DNA of 64,000 bases from Coptis chinensis (lineage: Eukaryota > Streptophyta > Magnoliopsida > Ranunculales > Ranunculaceae), in NCBI GenBank assembly GCA_015680905.1, contig CM027384.1:69757001-69821000 (forward strand), in the 5' to 3' direction. Under the pieces are notes generated by a model. That model saw only the letters and a list, made by a program, of their open reading frames with translations. It did not search any database and was not told the DNA's origin. The translations under genes and the position numbers were made by a program. Positions within the stretch are counted from its first letter, which is position 1; every line of letters starts with the position of its first letter. Of this stretch, positions 35,627-45,489 are shown piece by piece.

Positions 35627-35654
35627 GGGTCTTTTAAAGTCAGATTCCCTAGAC
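35627..35654 (-). repeat. 33-bp-type module, element C
   Basis: On the minus strand GGGAATCTGACTTTAAAAGA, flanked by GTCTA and CCC, directly after the tail region. One copy. Confidence 0.7.
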
Positions 35655-35659
35655 TTATC

Positions 35660-36330
35660 TAAACATATGTATGAATATGCAGTTTATCATATATCAACAA
35701 CTGAAATAGTTGTGGATCGTTCCATAAATAAATATCACAGAAAACATATCCAAACACAATCAAGCACCAAGATTTCCTACAACGCAGCCTAGTGGAATGA
35801 AAGCGAAGTCGGATAGACCTATAACATAACCGAGCATGCACCTTATGTTTCATCTTTGAACGAGAGGGTGTCCTAGTGAATAAGTGTGGAAAAGTGAATG
35901 GTTGTGGAAAATATGGTGGATTGGGATAAGTTTTAGAGGGAAAGCATGGAAAAAATGAGGATGTGGGTTTAGCACAAAACTCATTCATGGTGTAGTTAGG
36001 GACTGTCTCAAGTCTGAAAATGAAGGTGTCAAGTGGTTTATCCTTGGCAAGTATTTGTTTACTAGGTGGATTTAAAAAATCATGAAGCACAGGAGAAACT
36101 AAAGGATCGAGTGCAAACTCGAGGTTCCTTTGAAAAGGTGGAGGGTGGGGAATATTGGTGATGGAAGGTGAATGATTCTCAGCTAGAGCTCTCAAGTCCA
36201 TATCATCAGAAATCTTGATATATGCAAGACATTCCTTAATAGGTGGGTCAAAAAGGATCTTTGGGATAGAGATTGAAAAATTCAACTTCCGCCATAGCAT
36301 CAAGGGATGAATGGTTGTTGGCAAAGGGGA
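35660..36330 (-). pseudogene. Element C tail domain in place of RT, RNase H and integrase
   Basis: Homologue of the element B tail: FDPPIKECLAYIKISDDMDL, PPFQRNLEFALDPLVSPVL, LDTFIFRLETVPNYTMNEFC and SRSKMKHKVHARL. Changes between B and C are spread over the domain while the reading frame and motifs hold, as expected if it was once maintained by selection. I recognise no function. Confidence 0.7.
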
Positions 36331-36900
36331 CTCGAAGTGGTAAAGAAGCGGTGCAAAAGAGTTTCGTGAATTCTTCTTCGATTTCGTCTACTACCAGGGA
36401 GTCATTGTTAAAGTCGGAATTTCGAAGGAAAGGAATTTGTTAATCTGTTTCTCCGGAAACATGTTTTTGAAGTAATCTTGAGCTAAGCTCTCGATCATGC
36501 TAACCTCGCCATTTGTAGATGAATCGATCGCGGTCCTCGTTTTGAAAACATTTACCTCAACAGAAAGATGGCCAAAGGACAAGGACATCGAACCATCGCG
36601 GCAGTTTATAAGCGCATTGGCAATAGCCAAGAAGGGACGCCCTAAAATGATAGGTACAGAGTCGTTAGTGACTTCTGTGTCGAGGATAACGAAGTCGGCT
36701 GGGTAGTAAAAATTTTGGACTTTAACCCAAGACGTTTTCAACCACACCCTTAGGATACTTAATAGACCGATCGCCTAATTGTAATGTCATTTTAGTAGGT
36801 TGCATCTCCTCTAGACCTATTTGTTTATACAAATAAAACGGAGTAAGTTAACACTAGCCCCCGTGTCTAGTAAGCGCGGGTCGTCGTGTGAGAATCTCCT
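36331..36900 (-). pseudogene. Element C protease region (fossil)
   Basis: Minus strand. Retropepsin-type segment with VQNFYYPADFVILDTEVTND and SVPIILGRPFLAIANALINC, followed by the linker SMIESLAQDYFKNMFPEKQI. It aligns with the protease of B. Confidence 0.82.
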
Positions 36901-38935
36901 AAGGTGCATTGTACAGTGGATGACCAAGGGTCCTTGTACTTAACAATTCCATTATTTTCGGATAAAGTTGGGAACTGTTCAGTTAGAAAGGCATCTTTAG
37001 GTATGTTGGTCTTACGCCTAGTAGTGCACAACTCCTTAAGAAACTTAGCGTGGTTAGGTAGCTTTTTTATAGCTTCGAGAAAAGGAAGGTTTATCGTTAG
37101 ATTTTTGAAAACGTTCCTAATCTCCTCAAAGTTAGTATCCTTGGTTAGCATGACTAATTTCTGAGGGAACGGTGGTTTCGCTCTATATTTAGCGTATGGC
37201 TTGACTTGATGTGTAACCTTGGCTTTCTGTTTCTTAGGTTGTGGTTTAACTGGTACCTCTACAGTGGTAGGTTCGGGTTTCAATTTCGTATCTAGTTCGA
37301 TATCGGTGTAGGGAGTATTGATGGGGTAACTATAGGCATAGTTACTTTGTTATCAACCACTCTTCCAGAGCGAGAGTGGTGATGGCATTTAGCTCACCTA
37401 CGGTTGTAGTTTCGTACTAGTATTACCGTTTACCTCAAAGGTCGTGGTTTGCCGTTCTAGGGTTGGGTATCGCTTTGGCCTCGAAACACTTTGGTTGGGC
37501 TTTCTCTTGGGCTAACTGTTGGTTTAAATTATTAACGGATTGTAGAATGTGTTGGTTAGATTGAGCCATGGTTTGGAAAAGTTGTTGGCTCACTTGTATG
37601 AAGGTGTCAAGACGATCCGGTTGTGTGGGTATAGTAGTCACGGGTGGTGGACCGAACTATCTCGTTGATTATTTATGGGCTGATTGTGATAGTTATTATT
37701 TACCGGAACGATACCTCTATTAGCATTATAATTATTATAACTACATTGACCTTGTGCTTGACTTTGTCGAGGTTGGCGCTTTGGTTGTTATAATTATTAT
37801 AATTACCCCGATCCGCCCCTTGTTGTGGTGGAGCTTGGTTATAACCGTAAGGCGTTGGCCTAACATATTGATTATCACACCGTAGGTGTGACTTGTTGGT
37901 TATTTCTCCAACCGAAGTTGGGATTTTGTCTCCAAGGGGCGTTAGGTTCACTATTAATGGAACAAGAATGTTCATAGGCTATAGGAGGGCGAGGGAGTCG
38001 GGATGCTCGGGACTCAAACGAAACTACATGGATTTGAATTTACATTCATGACGGGGATAGGCTTTTGTTGTACGAAATGGCCTCTACCTTTTTTGTGAGG
38101 GATTCAATTAGAGTTTTAAGCTCAGGATCTAATTTAACCTCAAACATACTGGTAGCCTTAACTGTTGAGAAGAACTAGCGAGCGGGAGTAATCGCCACTA
38201 CCCCCAATTATTATTACGCTTTAGTCCGATCTTCCAAAAATTTATATGCCCTCGAGGCTCCTTTACTTAGGAAACTACCCCATTCATTATGTCTAGGACT
38301 TCTTTATGGTGGTGTAGAAGTCCTTTGAAAAGGCACGAACTAACGTGTCTTTTGCTAGGTGATGGTGTGGACACTCTATAAGGAGATCGGTGAAACGATT
38401 CCAAGCCTCTGAAAATGATTCATGAGGATTAAGCCGAAGAAGTGAATCTTGGAAAGCATTTCATCCGTCTTAAGGGGTGGGTAAAAATGTTCCATAAACA
38501 GTGAACAAGTTTGGCCCACGAGTCCATTGAGAATTAGGCTTGGGCGCTTAACCAAGACGCGCCTTTATCGCCTAAGGTGAAAGGGAATACCCTCAATTTA
38601 ATTTGTTCCGCACCAACCGTAGGATGGTGGAATGTTGTAAGGACTTGTTCAATCCTACTCATGAAAAACGGGTAACAAATTAAATATATTTGGGGGGATG
38701 CGGAAATCCCCCACTGGGTCTGCTAGAACGATGCAAGATTTAGGGCTATCGCCAAGGCTTTATAAAAGTCGAGAGAGGAGTCTCTTTCTTCACCATAATA
38801 TCAGGTGGTGTGTGTGAAATAGTAGCTAGAGGTGTAGTGGGTGGGAAACTAGATAGACTTGTTTGTTGACGTAGCCGTGTAATTATGTTAGTTGTTTTTC
38901 TTCGACCAGACCTTAATCTCATGCAAGACTAAGTC
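36901..38935 (-). pseudogene. Element C gag region (fossil)
   Basis: Minus strand. FEEIRNVFKNLTINLPFLEAI and LPNHAKFLKEL lie at the protease side (37000-37140). The Q/N-rich region is at about 37680-37900 (YNNQSANL, PTPYGYNQAPPQQG), and the zinc-like and Gag core parts run up to about 38760. Same order as B. Many breaks. Confidence 0.78.
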
Positions 38936-39432
38936 GAACTTAACTAAACATGCAACACTCCAAACAATTCTGATATACTAGTAGAAACCTCTAACTAGAG
39001 ATGCGAGGTGTAGAAGAAAGGAATACCTGACAAGGTCCTTGCTTCGGCTTTATGAATAACGCCTTTGTTCTGGCGTGTTCGGTGTATATAACAAGTTAAA
39101 ACACTGAAAAACTTGAAAAATTGAAGTTCGAAACAAACCTGTGGAAATCCGGCAAATTTCAGCTTAGCTGGCGCTCTCATAGAAGCGTGATGCGGCTCCT
39201 TGTTCCGATGACTTAGCGCTGGTCGCTTCGGTATGGGGCTGGTCGTGCTCTATGTTCCAAGAACTTAGCTGGTCGCTCGATCGAAGTGGTCGGTCAGCCA
39301 TTATATTTTAAGCGGAACTTTTCAATGCTAAACGGACAACCACAGTATGAATCAAACAAGGGTGGGTGGGTTTAATGGGACTTAAAAGTGACTAATTATA
39401 CTATGAAAACAATGCTAAAGGGAAACTAAGAT
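38936..39432 (-). other. Element C leader
   Basis: About 500 bp between PBS and gag, including a GC-rich part at 39165-39300 with GCGACC/GGTCGC-type words that are a diverged version of the element B leader repeats. Confidence 0.55.
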
Positions 39433-39445
39433 GGCAGCGGCGCCA
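39433..39445 (-). other. Element C primer binding site
   Basis: Plus-strand GGCAGCGGCGCCA, that is TGGCGCCGCTGCC on the minus strand, two bases from the 5' LTR. Confidence 0.9.
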
Positions 39446-39447
39446 TT

Positions 39448-40952
39448 TGATAAATGGGAAAAATTGAATAGCTTACCTACGAAATGAACGATGAACTTAA
39501 AACGTAAGTAAACTAAAACTATTTATGATCCTATATGCTTATCAAAGATTTCTCTACTCTCAATTCTATCGAATATAGTGGAGTAGGAAGTTCGTTCCAC
39601 TCCTAGTTCTCTAGCATGGAATGTTTCCTAATCTAATTAATCGGTCTTAAGTCTAATGAGAGCTTTACGAAGGGTGTTATACTACGATACAATATGAAAT
39701 TGATTATTTGAATTTAACTACGAATGCTATGGAAATACGATTGTTTTTGAATCTAGATAAAGGATTAGAGGGGAATTGAATCCACCTCGAATCCAACTTA
39801 ATAACCTAGTATAGATTCTTGTATCTCGATTCTCACGTTCTACGGCAAGAATTGAAGTTCTAATCCCTAGTGTTCATGGCATTTCTACCAAATACTAAAC
39901 TATGTGTGAGGTCGTCCACCCATTTTCATGGGCGAATCCGACCTTCTAGATTGGAATAGATTCTACAATGCTTCTACACTATACCACTAAGTTTTCATCA
40001 AGGCTTCATCAACCCCTCTAATGGAGGTTTTAGCCTTGAATCATTCCGCAATCATTCCCATATGAATTTAAACTAAACATATTATCAAAATTCTAACTTT
40101 ACTAATCTAAATTAAACAATAATTGAAATCTAATTAATTAACTAAGAATGAAATAAGAACAAGAATTTAAACTAGATCTATAAATGCAAATGACAAAAAT
40201 CGAAATTGAATAATAATAACTATTTTATTTATCTAATTAAATGACGAACAATCATTCAAGGAATTAAATAAAAACAAGATGAAAACCGATTAAATTAAAC
40301 TAATTAAATCTAAGGAAAACTAGATCTAGAATTAATTAATGGAGGCTACTAATCTAATCTTTAATCTAGGTCTAACTATCTACCATTAACAAAGAGTGAA
40401 GCTTTGGTTTTTATACATTCAGATCCAAAAATCATGCATGGGCTTGGAGCCATGTTTTGGGCAAGAAAATCAGGCCCAAAACCCAATTCTTTCAGTCCAA
40501 AAATGCCTCTTCAGCTGCAGTTGGCTTCAATAGACTTTTCGTCTACTTCTACTCCTCTGATTGGGTCAAGGCTTGAACCATTGGAAAGCTCTTTCCGAGC
40601 CGGTCGTTATGACATAAGGTAGGCCCCATTCCAAGGTCTGAGTCCAAAGATACGGCCTTCGGAAGTTCTGCTGACTTGTGTGCTGTTTCTGCCCGCGTCA
40701 ACTTTTCAGCTTTTGACCGGGCTTTAGAAAGGCTTTATCTTCTTGAATCTTGGCCTTTAATCACGAAACTCCTTAGTAACCGACCTTTGCTCCTTTATCT
40801 CGCTAAAGTGGCACATTTCTGCACATAATGGACTTTGAAGCCTGAAATGCATAAAAACACGTAATCAGTGTTAACTCTTAATTATTATTCACATAATTGG
40901 TCTAAAAGTATGATTATTAAGGGGTTAAAACTACAGTTTTGGGCTCTTATCA
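39448..40952 (-). repeat. Element C 5' LTR
   Basis: 1505 bp, TGATAAATGGG on the left, GGGCTCTTATCA on the right. Pair of 32088-33591. Confidence 0.95.
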
Positions 40953-41448
40953 CGCACTAGAGTAGCGAAACTTGAGCGGAAAAATCAGAGTATTTTTGTC
41001 TTGACATTTATGTGAGGACCTACTTAAGGACGCTATTCCGAGTTTTCAGAAATGAACCTGCTAGTGCATTTCATAGTAGTACTCATTATATATATGTTTA
41101 TTCGTAGATGATTGATTATTATGCATATATTAGCTTAGGTTTCGACTTGATTATTCTGTATTCATTGCTAGTGAGATGTATAGATAATTGAGACATAAAT
41201 AAAGAAACAATAGTTTTATTTCTTAGTCATTGTAGTATAGATGAAGTTTGTGAGTACCTTCACTGGAAAACTCTCATGAGGCTATAACTTATCCACTAGG
41301 AAATTCATAGTGGTTTAAGGCCTTGTTGCATAGGGGTCAATGCAATCGCACTCGGCGAAACGAGAGTAGTTAGAACTCCATTTTTGGTCACTTATTCTAA
41401 TTTCTCATATTTGCTTGAGGACAATCAAAATGCTGTTTGGGGGTGGTT
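40953..41448 (+). other. Element B 3' non-coding region, right part, with polypurine tract
   Basis: Continuation of B after the CGCAC duplication. It ends with TTGAGGACAATCAAAATGC, then TGTTTGGGGGTGGTT directly before the 3' LTR. Confidence 0.85.
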
Positions 41449-42947
41449 TGATAAGAGCCCAAAACTGTAGTTTAAACCCCCTAACAATAATACTTTTAGA
41501 CCAATTATGTGAGTAATAAATAAGAGTTAATGCTGATAACGTGCTTTTATGTATTTCAGGCATTAGAGCCAATTATGTCCAGAAATGTGTTACTTTTTCG
41601 AGATAAAGGAGTAAGGGTTGGTTGCTAAGAAGTTCTGTGATTAAAGGCCAAGATTCAAGGAGAAAAAGCCTTTTTAAAGCCCGGTCAAAGCTGAAAAGTC
41701 AAAGTCAACGCGAGAAGAAACAGAGCACAAAATTTAGTAGAACTTCCAAAGGACGTATCTTTGGACTCAGACCTCGAAATTGGGCCTACCTTATGTTAAA
41801 ACTACCGGCTCGGAAAGATATTTCCAATGGTTCAAACCTTGACCCAATCACATGAGCAGAAGTGGACTAAAAGTCTTTTGAAGCAAAATCCAGCTGAAAA
41901 GGCCTCTATGGACTGAAGAAATTGGGTTTTGGGCTCGATTTTCCAGCCCAAAACATGTCTCCTCAGCCCATGCACAAAAATGTAGATCTTGTCTCCTCTT
42001 TTTCAACACACAAGACTTAATTCTTAAGCAAGTAGAAAATTAGGGAGGAAGTAGCCATTAGAGAATAGTTTAGATCTAGATTTAGTCTCCATTTAATTAA
42101 TTAGTTTTTTATCTTGTTTTAAATCCAGTTATTGAATTATTATTATTGCTATTCATTAGATCAATGAAGTTAATTAGTTCTTGATAATCTAGTTTCATTT
42201 TCATTAAATCAATATAGTTTCAATTCATAGATTTAGTTATTTATCATTATTAGTTTCAATTAAATCTAGCAAATTTAGATTTCCATTCGAGTTGAAATAA
42301 GCAAAGTTATAATATTTATATCATGTCTTGCTTAAATTTATATAATAATGACAGCATAATGATTCTAGGCTAAACCTCCATTAGAGGGGGTTGAAGAAGC
42401 CTTGATGAAGCTTGATTTTTGTTAAGCGTAAAATAGTCATGATTTCCCATTCCATTCTAGAAAACAATTAGTTCACCATGAGAATGGGTTTGATTGTTTC
42501 ACATGCTAGATGTTAGTTTGTAGAGATTACCATGAACAACTAGGGATTAGGAAGAACTAATTGTTATGCGAAAGCATACAAATTTAGATTACGATGATTC
42601 TTCGTTAGTAAATTAAGTCGAGTTAAGGTGGACTCAATCCCCCTTAATTCCTTATCATAGTATCAATTTAGCATTTCGTAGTTGAATTATCGTATCTCGT
42701 TAGTATAATTTGCATCGTAGTATAATTCTATCGTATATACTCTCATTAACTTTGGATAGATCGATAATCTTTGAAAATGCCAATTCTAAAGAACTAGGAG
42801 TGGAACAAATCTTCTACTCCAACTCTATTGCGATAACATCGATAGTAGAAATCTTTGATGACACAAGTTAAGTCTTAGTTTTAGTTTTACTTGCGTTTGA
42901 GTTTCGTTACTTATTCGTGGGTAAAACTAGCGTTTTCCTTTTTATCA
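41449..42947 (+). repeat. Element B 3' LTR
   Basis: 1499 bp, TGATAAGAGCCC to CTTTTTATCA, followed by the target duplication CCCAC. Confidence 0.95.
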
Positions 42948-43389
42948 CCCACCACATTGTGTCCTAATATAACCAATGGAGCACGGTTCGTTGATTCTGT
43001 TTCAAAGAGCACTGAAGAACAATGTGGTTCCAGTTTCCGAGTTTGCCATGTGATATAGTGGCCTTCAATAATTGTTTGATGGTATCAAATGGTGACTCCT
43101 GAAAATGCATCTCCGGGTTCGTCATTGGAATTTGAAGGATGTCGGAAATGATTTATGTAGTTAATTCAAAACGTTGGCCATGGGCATGGAAATAGAATTT
43201 ACCATGGTCAGGTCTGCTAAATTGGTAGAACATGAAAACTAATTCTCTAGAATAAATAGCTACCGAATGATATAGAAGAGGCATCTGTCCTCAACGTACA
43301 ATTTCTGTGTCAAAATATGGAGCAAACAAGCCTTCATGAAAAAATTTCAAATAATTTTTCTCGAGCACTATTTTTCTGGGTCGATCCAT
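42948..43389 (-). pseudogene. Element E ORF-ii, N-terminal piece (fossil)
   Basis: Starts at 43389 with MDRPRKIVLEKNYLKFF and continues GLFAPYFDTEIV, then IYSREL.FMFYQF at about 43215-43260. It matches ORF-ii of element A (F.NF..GLF.PFFDTEI, YSREL...FY). Interrupted by element B. Confidence 0.68.
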
Positions 43390-43562
43390 TTGAAAATATA
43401 ACTGAGGGTAGAAAAGTGAAGAATGAGAGAAATGAAGATGGCTGAAAGGAAGAGATTTATTGCCAAGATATGAACATTTACGGATCAGGATGACAAGTGC
43501 AGTTAGATCCAGAATTAATATGTGGAAAAACACAGATAAAACATGTGCTCTTGTCGTATCAC

Positions 43563-43572
43563 ATTTATATGG
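43563..43572 (-). promoter_or_regulatory. TATA box upstream of ORF-ii, element E
   Basis: CATATAAATG on the minus strand about 175 bp before the ATG at 43389. Confidence 0.45.
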
Positions 43573-43901
43573 TAGCATGTTCAAATGAAAAATTCCCTGG
43601 TGGGTCTTTTAACTTAAGATTCCCAAGACGATTAAGAGGTGTTAATAAGGATTAGAGAATACGGAGGAAGGTTTCACAGGGCAGTTAGACCAACACATAT
43701 TTTATATCTTGAGTTGTCAAATAGGGCATGTAAAATCACGTCTCTAAGACTGTTATCATGGTATGCAAAGATATAGAACATACAGAGGAAGGGGCCACAG
43801 GGTAGTTAGACCTATACGTATATTCTGAATTTATGTAGCAAACCTCAGTAATAGAAGCTGGTTAGAGCTTATAGAGTGGTGGGTGGGACATAATGAGTTG
43901 A

Positions 43902-43960
<59 letters not shown>

Positions 43961-44118
43961 GTTTATTAGGAAGTAAAAATACAAATTATACATACAAACA
44001 TATCATAGGCAATTTCTCCATTTAATACGTAAACCGTACAAATGTGTGAGAATTATTTAACACACCACGCTAATGTACAAAAACATTAAACAAAAGGAAA
44101 GATGTACGCTACATAGAT
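43573..44118 (-). other. Spacer between microORF and ORF-ii of element E, with a (GT)n run
   Basis: AT-rich spacer with no supported ORF. It contains a partly repeated word (CAGGGCAGTTAGACC near 43678, CAGGGTAGTTAGACC near 43798), a local duplication of about 120-bp spacing. A (GT)n microsatellite lies at about 43907-43957. Confidence 0.6.
43907..43957. repeat. (GT)n microsatellite
   Basis: About 25 uninterrupted GT units. Confidence 0.95.
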
Positions 44119-44241
44119 CTAGATATTTTGAAGGATGTTATGCATAATCAAAAGTATGACAACGATAAACACCCCTATCATGAAAACCTTGAATACATCG
44201 CCATGTTGCTGCTTTTCAAATTTTTCGATCTGATTGATCAT
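44119..44241 (-). CDS. Conserved 40-codon membrane microORF in element E
   Basis: ATG at 44241-44239, TAG at 44121-44119, 40 residues: charged start MINQIEKFEKQQHGDVFK, then a hydrophobic core VFMIGVFIVVILLI and the end LQNI. It matches the microORF of element A in length, the EKFE.QQ motif, the position of the single predicted membrane helix and the final NI. The two elements differ widely elsewhere in this region, which makes chance unlikely. It is preceded by TATAAATA and AACGGTCC on the same strand. No family known to me. Confidence 0.6.
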   Translation of the reverse strand: MINQIEKFEKQQHGDVFKVFMIGVFIVVILLIMHNILQNI

Positions 44242-44322
44242 GCGATAAAAGAGTAGAGTGTGGAAGAATTAATTTTTGGAAAGGTAGAGAATGGGATGAG
44301 TGAAGTAATGGGAGGGGGGTCG

Positions 44323-44332
44323 ATATTTATAG
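44323..44332 (-). promoter_or_regulatory. TATA box for the microORF of element E
   Basis: CTATAAATAT on the minus strand, about 80 bp before the microORF ATG, with an AACGG site a short way upstream (44345-44349). Confidence 0.6.
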
Positions 44333-44341
44333 GGAGAGATA

Positions 44342-44351
44342 GGACCGTTGG
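44342..44351 (-). promoter_or_regulatory. MSA-like site, element E
   Basis: CAACGGTCC on the minus strand, about 12 bp upstream of the TATA box. A single site here against six AACGG cores in A. Confidence 0.45.
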
Positions 44352-44922
44352 GGAAAGCGTGCGGAATAGTAGAGAGCACGTGGGCTAAAAATCTCAAGCA
44401 CGTGCAGTGGATCGGGTCAAAATTTTTGGTCAAAGCCCAAAAAACATGCTGAATAGTAGTGATCGCGTGGGCAAAAAACTCAAGTATGTGACTTGGATCT
44501 CATTTATTTTATTTTATTAGGAACTATATACAAATGTACGAGGGGAGATTAACGTGTTAGCAACACTGGACGGCCAGAAGACTCTCCACATAAAATCCTA
44601 GGCAACTGTCATGTCGGCTCTGGAGCGAACCCAATCCAGCCAGACTGTGGCTTAACCTTTATGTTTTGGGGGACTAGGGTGCAGGACGGTACCATCCTTG
44701 ACTGTGTGAGGGTCGCAACGGTATAATAATATTACTCTTATTACATATGGTATAGCCTCAAACTACCCTGAGAGGAAATCAAATAGCAAACATCTAGGGG
44801 TTGGTCTAGCGAAATCCATTGCCCGTGTTCCGAGTAGGCAACATCCGATGTTGAACACGAATCTCTTTTTGCACAGTGCTAGTGCAAAGGTGAATTGTAA
44901 AAGACATGAGTATATATATGTT
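44352..44922 (-). other. Post-pol conserved spacer of element E
   Basis: Matches 8000-8370 of element A in reverse (GGATGGTACCGTCCTGC, CACAGTCTGGCT, CATGACAGTTG). E passes directly from this block to the microORF promoter. The whole ORF-i cassette of A (about 8390-10260) is absent. Confidence 0.6.
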
Positions 44923-44988
44923 GAGTCTTTTAATGTCAGATCCTCAAGACGAATCGAGTCTTTTAACGTCAAATCCTCAAGACGATTC
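44923..44988 (-). repeat. Two tandem 33-bp modules, element E
   Basis: Copies at 44923-44955 and 44956-44988, minus-strand core GATCTGACATTAAAAGACTC, the same unit and period as the three copies in A. Confidence 0.88.
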
Positions 44989-45440
44989 CCAACCCGTGGG
45001 AGATCAAAATGGCGCGGCGATGAAGTTTATCCTGCTCAGTTGGTGTTAGACAAAAGTATACCTTATACCGGCTAGTATTAGATAGGAAGTCAAGACCTGG
45101 ATAGAAAGGTGTTTGACAATGCATACACCACCCCATCCTTCGCGCACGTTGTTTTCGAGCAAAAGTACTACGACCATTACCTATTCATGATAAGTGAGAC
45201 TTAAACTAAATGATTAGCTGAAGTTCGCGAGGCAGAAAGTAGAAAAGGGAAGAGAAGGAAGGAGGGGAAATTTTTGGTACCCATCGTTTACCAGATGGCA
45301 TATTTGCTCGATTATTAGAAAACATTTATACTCAGGTCTGAAATAGAGTTGTTGTGGACTACGGTTCCGACGCGTGCAACCACACACTCCAGGTGATATG
45401 AGAGAAGAATAAAAGAAAAGAGGGCCCAACTACCAAAATG

Positions 45441-45478
45441 GTGTACTCCCTTTTTAAAACACATGAAATGAAGTACAC
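45441..45478 (-). other. Post-pol hairpin in element E
   Basis: GTGTACT (45441-45447) pairs with AGTACAC (45472-45478), 24-nt loop, 12 nt after the end of integrase. The position matches the hairpin in A. One internal C-G pair of A is T-A here, with both sides changed. Confidence 0.6.
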
Positions 45479-45489
45479 AAGCAAATCTA

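Larger units (their letters stand above)
32088..40952 (-). mobile_element. Element C: pol-less Athila-related LTR element nested in B, TSD CGCAC
   Basis: 8865 bp, minus strand. 3' LTR 32088-33591 and 5' LTR 39448-40952, PBS, gag, protease and tail remnants. CGCAC occurs on both sides (32083-32087 and 40953-40957). By eye the LTRs differ at roughly 3% of sites plus small indels, younger than B as the nesting requires. It has no RT, RNase H or integrase and no post-tail ORFs. The coding remnants are broken at several places. Confidence 0.92.
21383..42947 (+). mobile_element. Element B: pol-less Athila-related LTR element, TSD CCCAC
   Basis: LTRs at 21383-22877 and 41449-42947, flanked by CCCAC on both sides (21378-21382 and 42948-42952). 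Without the nested element C it measures about 12.7 kb. It holds leader repeats, gag and protease remnants, a tail domain in the place of RT/RNase H/integrase, then ORF-i and ORF-iii relatives. By eye the LTRs differ at about 5-6% of sites (4-9% in the stretches I compared), so it is older than A. It is broken at many places. Lack of the polymerase block is shared with C and appears to be a lineage trait. Confidence 0.9.
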
